Shown: piece by piece, positions 59,640-64,000 of the stretch
Numbering within the stretch: the first letter of the stretch is position 1
Layout of the letters: each line of letters begins with the position of its first letter
Source: Micromonospora cabrerizensis
GTDB taxonomy: Bacteria; Actinomycetota; Actinomycetes; Mycobacteriales; Micromonosporaceae
Assembly (NCBI RefSeq): GCF_022230955.1
Contig: NZ_JAKKFI010000084.1
Location: 124,001 to 188,000, forward strand
DNA: 64,000 nucleotides
Reading direction: 5' to 3'
Program-made: the position numbers and the translations under genes
Notes under the pieces: generated by a model
Told to the model about the DNA's origin: nothing
Databases searched by the model: none
Seen by the model: only the letters and a program-made list of their open reading frames with translations

Positions 59640-60770
59640 ATGACCGACGTGACCTCCGACGCCGCCGCGACCCGGCTGCGTCGTTCCCCACTGCACGAGC
59701 GGCACATCGCCGCCGGCGCCAAGTTCGCCCCCTTCGGGGGTTGGGAGATGCCGCTGGAGTACGCCGGCGGCGGTGTGCTCAAGGAGCACACCGCGGTGCG
59801 GACCGCGGTGGGGGTCTTCGACGTGTCGCATCTGGGCAAGGCCCGGGTGAGCGGCCCGGGCGCGGCCGACTTCGTCAACGCGTGCCTCAGCAACGACCTG
59901 GGCCGGATCGGTCCCGGCCGAGCGCAGTACACGCTCTGCTGCGACGACGCCACCGGCGGTGTGGTGGACGACATCATCGCCTACCTGTACGCCGACGACC
60001 ACGTCTTCCTCATCCCGAACGCGGCGAACACCGCCGAGGTGGTGCGCCGGTTGCGCGCCGCCGCGCCCGCGCAGGTCAGCGTCACCGACGAGCACGAGGC
60101 GTACGCCGTGCTGGCCGTTCAGGGCCCCCGCTCGGCCGACTTGCTGGCCGCCCTCGACCTGCCCGTCGAGCACGGCTACATGAGCTTCTCCGCCGCGAGC
60201 CTGGCCGGGATGGAGCTGACGGTCTGCCGTACCGGCTACACCGGCGAGCTGGGCTACGAGCTGGTGGTGCCGGCGGAGCACGCCGTGGCCGTCTGGGATG
60301 CGCTCTTCGCCGCGGGTGCGGCGTTCGAGCTGCGCGCCTGCGGCCTGGCCGCCCGGGACACGCTGCGTACCGAGATGGGCTACCCGCTGCACGGGCAGGA
60401 CCTCTCCCTGGACATCAGCCCGGTGCAGGCCCGTTCCGGCTGGGCCGTCGGGTGGGACAAGCCGGCCTTCTGGGGCCGCGACGCGCTGCTCGCCGAGAAG
60501 GCCGCCGGCCCCCGGCGTACGCTGCGCGGCCTGGTGGCCGTCGACCGCGCGATCCCGCGGCCCGGGATGACCCTGCACGTGGGCGACACACAGGTCGGCG
60601 AGGTGACCAGCGGCACCTTCTCGCCGACCCGCAAGCAGGGCATCGCGCTGGCCCTGGTGGACACCGACGCCAACCTGGCCGACGGTGCCGAGGTGGAGAT
60701 CGACATCCGAGGCCGGAGAGCCCCGCTGAAGCTGACGAAACCCCCCTTCGTAACCCCCGCAGTGAAGTAA
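59640..60770 (+). CDS. gcvT: Glycine cleavage system T protein (aminomethyltransferase)
   Basis: This 376-residue folate-dependent enzyme takes the aminomethyl group from the lipoylated H protein. Visible blocks are AKFAPFGGWEMPLEY, GVFDVSHLGKARVSGPGAADFVN (Asp for folate), CRTGYTGELGYELVV and GLAARDTLRTEMGYPLHGQDL. It works with LipA, LipB and Lpd of this window. ATG 59640 is the start. A (CCCA)6 tract begins right after the stop TAA. No glycine riboswitch is seen upstream. Confidence 0.96.
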   Translation: MTDVTSDAAATRLRRSPLHERHIAAGAKFAPFGGWEMPLEYAGGGVLKEHTAVRTAVGVFDVSHLGKARVSGPGAADFVNACLSNDLGRIGPGRAQYTLCCDDATGGVVDDIIAYLYADDHVFLIPNAANTAEVVRRLRAAAPAQVSVTDEHEAYAVLAVQGPRSADLLAALDLPVEHGYMSFSAASLAGMELTVCRTGYTGELGYELVVPAEHAVAVWDALFAAGAAFELRACGLAARDTLRTEMGYPLHGQDLSLDISPVQARSGWAVGWDKPAFWGRDALLAEKAAGPRRTLRGLVAVDRAIPRPGMTLHVGDTQVGEVTSGTFSPTRKQGIALALVDTDANLADGAEVEIDIRGRRAPLKLTKPPFVTPAVK

Positions 60771-60797
60771 CCCACCCACCCACCCACCCACCCACCC
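60771..60797. repeat. (CCCA)6 microsatellite after gcvT
   Basis: Six CCCA tetranucleotides plus CCC begin on the base after the gcvT stop codon, followed by GGGTCCCCGCC repeats to about 60836. The tract is non-coding. Slippage here would not alter the protein. Confidence 0.9.
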
Positions 60798-60850
60798 GCC
60801 GGGTCCCACCCGGGTCCCCGCCGGGTCCCCGCCGGCCACCCAAGGCCGTC

Positions 60851-60905
60851 GATCATGAAGTTATTGCCACCGCCGTCGGCGTGTCGCGGCTATAACTTCA
60901 TGATC
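60851..60905. repeat. GATC-capped hairpin element 11 (GATCATG type)
   Basis: GATCATGAAGTTAT (60851-60864) pairs exactly with ATAACTTCATGATC (60892-60905) over a 27-base loop. It lies between the convergent gcvT and DUF2314 genes. Compared with elements 5 (GATCATGAGGTT) and 7 (GATCATGGAGTT), each stem difference is matched in the other arm. Confidence 0.9.
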
Positions 60906-60946
60906 AACCCGGGGGTGTGGGTGGGGGTGGGGTGGGGGTGCCGGGG

Positions 60947-62242
60947 TCAGGTTGTGGGGGTTGGGGGTTCGCCGGAGTCCAGGACTGCCTGGGTCCAGCC
61001 TCCTTCGATGACGCCGGTCGCGTCCAGGACCGCCCAGTCGACGACGTCGGTCGCCTCCACCACGACGGGGGCGCCGATGCGGACCGACGGGTCGGTGTTG
61101 GCGTCGCTGGCGCTCACGCCGACGATCCGCTCCGGGGTCTCCCAGGAGGTGACGCCCGCCCAGACGTACTCCGGGCCGTCGTCGCCGGGCAGGCCGTACT
61201 TGACCACGAGCTGCGACTCGGCGGGAAGGTGGCCGGCGACGAAGCGGGCGCGCGCGTCACCCAGCGCGGCCCGGGCGGTGGCGACCGCCCGGCTCATCGC
61301 GTCACCCGAGCGGGCGTAGCGCACGTCCGGCTGGATCCCGGAGAACAGGGTCGCGCAGGCGGCGGCGTAGTAGCGCCCGTCCGGGCCCGGGTGCCCGGCC
61401 GGTGGGCGCAGGCTGAGGAACGAGTCGGCCTCCGGGTCGGTCGCCGGGTCCAGTTCCAGGCGCAGCAGCACCGGGGCGGTCGCGCCGTGCTGCTCCGGGT
61501 TGCCGTACGCGACCGCGATGTCGTGCCCGGTGACCGTGGCGAGCACCGGGAGCTGCACGAACGCCGGAACCTCCTCGCCGGTGAGCCCGTCGGTCCAGTC
61601 CCGCAGCAGCCGGCGTGCCGCCCCGGTCATGACCGCACCCCAGGCGCGGGTGAGGTGGTCGGGCACCCCCTGGGTCTGCAACTCCAGCAGCCCGAAGCGG
61701 CGCAGCCCCTTGGTGGTGAACCACAGCCCCTCGGTGTCCGACGAGTACGGCACCAGCACCCAGTCGACCAGCCGGATGCGGCCCTGCTCGTCGGGGAGTG
61801 AGCGCAACGCGGTCGCCGGGTCGAGGAACTGAAGGCCGAAGACGTCCACCACGTCGCCGTCGACGGACTCCGCCACGGCCGCCGCGACCGCTCGGGCCGC
61901 CCACTCGTGCGCGGGCGGCCAACCCGGCCGGTACTCGGCCTGCACGACCACCAGGTGGGTCGCCGCGGCCAGCCGGGCCAACTGCTCCTCGGTGGCGCCG
62001 AACGCGGTGAGCAGGTCCGGTGGCAGTTCGGGAAACTCGCTGATCGGCCGGGTGTCGACGCTCATCAGCGGGCTGTCCAGCATCTGCCGGGCCAGCCCGT
62101 GCACCGGCTCGGCCAGCCGGCCGGTCAGCGCCGCCACCGCGGTCTTCGCGCTGACCTTCGGCAGCCCCGCCATCGGCACCAGGTAGGTCGCGCTGAGCGA
62201 CTCCGGCACCGGTACGGGCAGGAAGTCGTCCGTGATGAGCAT
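60947..62242 (-). CDS. DUF2314-domain protein with unknown N-terminal part
   Basis: In this 431-residue protein the last ~120 residues (ESQLVVKYGLPGDDGPEYVWAGVTSWETPERIVGVSASDANTDPSVRIGAPVVVEATDVVDWAVLDATG) carry the DUF2314 pattern, a small beta-rich domain of unknown role. Residues 1-300 are predicted soluble alpha/beta without membrane helices (LVVVQAEYRPGWPPAHEWAARAVAAAVAESVDGDVVDVFGLQFL). No catalytic residues are recognised. ATG 62242 is the start. It lies 66 bases before the cobS stop region, on the same strand. Confidence 0.72.
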   Translation of the reverse strand: MLITDDFLPVPVPESLSATYLVPMAGLPKVSAKTAVAALTGRLAEPVHGLARQMLDSPLMSVDTRPISEFPELPPDLLTAFGATEEQLARLAAATHLVVVQAEYRPGWPPAHEWAARAVAAAVAESVDGDVVDVFGLQFLDPATALRSLPDEQGRIRLVDWVLVPYSSDTEGLWFTTKGLRRFGLLELQTQGVPDHLTRAWGAVMTGAARRLLRDWTDGLTGEEVPAFVQLPVLATVTGHDIAVAYGNPEQHGATAPVLLRLELDPATDPEADSFLSLRPPAGHPGPDGRYYAAACATLFSGIQPDVRYARSGDAMSRAVATARAALGDARARFVAGHLPAESQLVVKYGLPGDDGPEYVWAGVTSWETPERIVGVSASDANTDPSVRIGAPVVVEATDVVDWAVLDATGVIEGGWTQAVLDSGEPPTPTT

Positions 62243-62308
62243 TCTGGTTCCCCCGGTGGCCGTGCCGGTGCTGTCGAGCCGAACGCTACCCGGCCCGCCG
62301 CGCCCGGT

Positions 62309-63082
62309 TCAGCCGGACAGCACCAGACCCAGGTAGACCAGCGTGGTGACCACCTCGACGGTCGCGCCGAGGACGTCCCCGGTGATACCGCCGAGCCGGC
62401 GTACCACGTGGTTCAGCAGCAGTGACGCGACGGCGAGCGCGGCGGCCACGGCCAGCGGCCCCTGCCACGGGCGGCCCGGCACCGCGGGCACCGCCAGCAG
62501 CGCGACGGCGACCGCGCCGACGGTGAGGGCCAGCGGGCCGACGGTGCCGGCCACGAGCGCGCCGAGCCCGTCCGGCCGGGCCGCCGGCACTCCCCGCCGG
62601 CAGGCCACCGTGACGCCGAGCCGCCCGGCGGCGGTCGCCGTGACCACCGCCGCGAGACACGCCGGCCAGGACCGCCCCGCCAGGTCGGTGAGCGCCGCCG
62701 CCTGCACCAGGAGTACGACCACCAGGGCGACCACCCCGAACGGGCCGACGTCCGGCTTCTTCATGATCTCCAGCGCGGCCGGACCCCGGCGGTACGAGCC
62801 GAGCGCGTCCACGGTGTCGGCGAGCCCGTCCAGGTGCAGCCCCCGGGTGAGCAGCGCGGCGGCGGCGACCGTCACACCGGAGGCCACCAACGGGGGAGCG
62901 GCAGCGCCGGTCAGCAGCAGCACACCGGCCAGCAGGGTGCCGAGCAGCGCGCCGACCGCCGGGGCGAGCGCCATCGCGGTGCCGGCCACCGGGCGGTCGA
63001 TCCGTCCGGCGCGTACCGGCAGCGTGGTGAACGTGGTGACCGCGAGCCGGGTGCCCGCGAGGAACCGCGACTCAGCCGGCAC
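62309..63082 (-). CDS. cobS: Adenosylcobinamide-GDP ribazoletransferase
   Basis: This 257-residue polytopic membrane enzyme joins alpha-ribazole to adenosylcobinamide-GDP, the last step of cobalamin assembly. The family block ALLTRGLHLDGLADTVDALGSYRRGPAALEIMKKPDVGPFGVVALVVVLLVQ (acidic metal site and KDP-like turn) is intact, with about six hydrophobic segments. Its GTG start overlaps the end of cobT by 11 bases, so it is coupled to it. Confidence 0.95.
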   Translation of the reverse strand: MPAESRFLAGTRLAVTTFTTLPVRAGRIDRPVAGTAMALAPAVGALLGTLLAGVLLLTGAAAPPLVASGVTVAAAALLTRGLHLDGLADTVDALGSYRRGPAALEIMKKPDVGPFGVVALVVVLLVQAAALTDLAGRSWPACLAAVVTATAAGRLGVTVACRRGVPAARPDGLGALVAGTVGPLALTVGAVAVALLAVPAVPGRPWQGPLAVAAALAVASLLLNHVVRRLGGITGDVLGATVEVVTTLVYLGLVLSG

Positions 63083-64000
63083 GCCAGCCCGACGCCGGCT
63101 GCTCGTCCGCCCCGGTGCTCGCCGGGCCCGGCCCGGCCGGTTCCGGCTCGGCGAAGTCGGGCTCGGCGAGGTCCGGGTCGCTGTCGTTCACGTACGGGTC
63201 GTTCACGTCGGGGTAGCTCGGGTCGGTGGACTGCGGCTCGTCGGCGGCCGGGGCCGTCTCGTCGCCGCCGCCGAGCGACGGGTGGACCGGCAGCGCGGCG
63301 GACAGCGCCAGCACCGAGCGCAGCAGCGGGAGCGCGACCAGTGCGTTCGCGCCCTCACCGAGATCCATCCGCAGGTCGAGCAGCGGGGTGAGGCCGAGCA
63401 CGTCGGCGGCGAGCCGCACCGCCGGGTGCCCGCCGTGGTCGGCGAGCAGGCACCAGTGCCGGGCCTGCCCGGCCAGGTCGCGGCTGACCATGCCGGCGGC
63501 CACCCCGACCGGCCCGTCGAGCAGCACCGGCACCCGGCGCGCGGTGGCGCCGAGCAGCACGCCGGTGGCGACCGCCACGTCGCCGCCGCCCAGCTCGGCC
63601 AGGATGTCCTTGGCGCCGCGCGACGAGCGGCGGGTGCGGTGCAGGGCGTCGCGGACCGCCGCGCAGCGGATCATCCACGCCGCGTCGTCGATCTCGCCGG
63701 ATTCGGTGATCACCCGGCCCAGCACTGCCGGCGGCTCCGCGCCGGCGGTAGCCGCGAGCACCGCCGCGGCCGCCGCCTCGGTGCCGGCCCCACACGCCCC
63801 CAGGACCAGCAGCTGTACGCCGGCGTCGGCCGCCTGTTCGGCCAGCCGCCAACCGTAGCGCAGCGCGGACTCCACCTGGTCGGGTGAGAGCGCCGGCTCG
63901 TCCTCCATCGGGGCGGAGGCCGGGGCGTCCACCACCTGGAGGCTGGCGCCGCTCTCGGCGGCCAGTCGCGCCAACGCGCCCTTGCCCGCGCGGGCCTGCG
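63072..64000 (-). CDS. cobT: Nicotinate-nucleotide-dimethylbenzimidazole phosphoribosyltransferase, 5' end beyond window
   Basis: The frame runs off the right edge, and ~308 residues are visible. The enzyme makes alpha-ribazole phosphate for the lower cobalamin ligand. The blocks QLLVLGACGAGTEAAAAAVLA, RCAAVRDALHRTRR, LAELGGGDVAVATGVLLGA, VPVLLDGPVGVAAG, LADHGGHPAVRLAADVLGLTPLLDLRMDLGEGANALVALPLL (with the catalytic Glu of DLGEGA) are all family-typical. After LSAALPVHPSL a ~70-residue acidic, Pro-rich tail (DPSYPDVNDPYVNDSDPDLAEP...) extends beyond the usual end. It overlaps cobS. Confidence 0.93.
   Translation of the reverse strand, partial: QARAGKGALARLAAESGASLQVVDAPASAPMEDEPALSPDQVESALRYGWRLAEQAADAGVQLLVLGACGAGTEAAAAAVLAATAGAEPPAVLGRVITESGEIDDAAWMIRCAAVRDALHRTRRSSRGAKDILAELGGGDVAVATGVLLGATARRVPVLLDGPVGVAAGMVSRDLAGQARHWCLLADHGGHPAVRLAADVLGLTPLLDLRMDLGEGANALVALPLLRSVLALSAALPVHPSLGGGDETAPAADEPQSTDPSYPDVNDPYVNDSDPDLAEPDFAEPEPAGPGPASTGADEQPASGWRAG

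Noticed and set aside
60947..64000. Cobalamin riboswitch for the cobS-cobT unit
   Set aside because: The promoter side of cobT lies outside the window, and no B12-box is present within it.
1..64000. tRNA or rRNA genes and insertion sequences
   Set aside because: No cloverleaf with intact acceptor and T arms, no transposase-like protein and no terminal inverted repeats flanking a coding unit were recognised on either strand.

Overview
This 64 kb window is a high-G+C actinobacterial chromosome segment. Many GTG starts, F420, cobalamin and GlnE-type nitrogen-control genes, and two MptB-like mannosyltransferases point to Micromonosporaceae, most likely Micromonospora (inference). I see no IS element, prophage, CRISPR array, rRNA or tRNA gene.

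The backbone is a conserved actinobacterial housekeeping block. In order along the window it carries panB, nadE, glnA2, glnE, glnA1, an RDD protein, a DUF4191 protein, lipA, lipB, a TIGR01777 epimerase, sucB, pepA, gcvT, cobS and cobT. As I remember it, this is the order of the Mycobacterium tuberculosis Rv2207-Rv2225 region, read in the opposite direction. Species-specific genes sit between the backbone genes. 1-10.3 kb: a redoxin, a transglutaminase-like protein, small enzymes, GrpB, an AraC/GyrI regulator, a PadR-membrane pair, a Nudix hydrolase, a histone-H1-like protein, an RNB ribonuclease and an F420:NADPH oxidoreductase. 14.9-20.4 kb: DUF350, a WYL regulator with a VOC protein, a Vgb-type lyase, an LD-carboxypeptidase and an amidotransferase. 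23.4-29.5 kb: three GT-C membrane proteins translationally linked to glnE, then a second PadR-membrane pair. 32.8-37.9 kb: a LAL-type LuxR ATPase and a GT-C protein. 41.5-47.1 kb: a propeller protein, a membrane protein, a secreted esterase and an LLM oxidoreductase. 48.6-54.0 kb: a redox block of NmrA, AKR/MerR, hemerythrin, LtrA and SDR genes.

The genes combine into nitrogen assimilation (GlnA1 with its adenylylation tyrosine, GlnE and GlnA2, with a full GlnR-type site before glnA1), lipoate synthesis and use (LipB, LipA, and a SucB with two lipoyl domains, followed by Lpd), glycine cleavage, pantothenate and NAD synthesis, and the cobalamin nucleotide loop.

Two observations stand out. First, eleven intergenic hairpins capped by GATC occur across the window. 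They always lie at a gene 3' end, nine of them between convergent genes, and their arms differ between copies by compensatory base changes. Second, a complete-looking T-box leader with a GAC (Asp) specifier lies upstream of a compact archaeal-type aspartyl-tRNA synthetase inserted between lipA and lipB.
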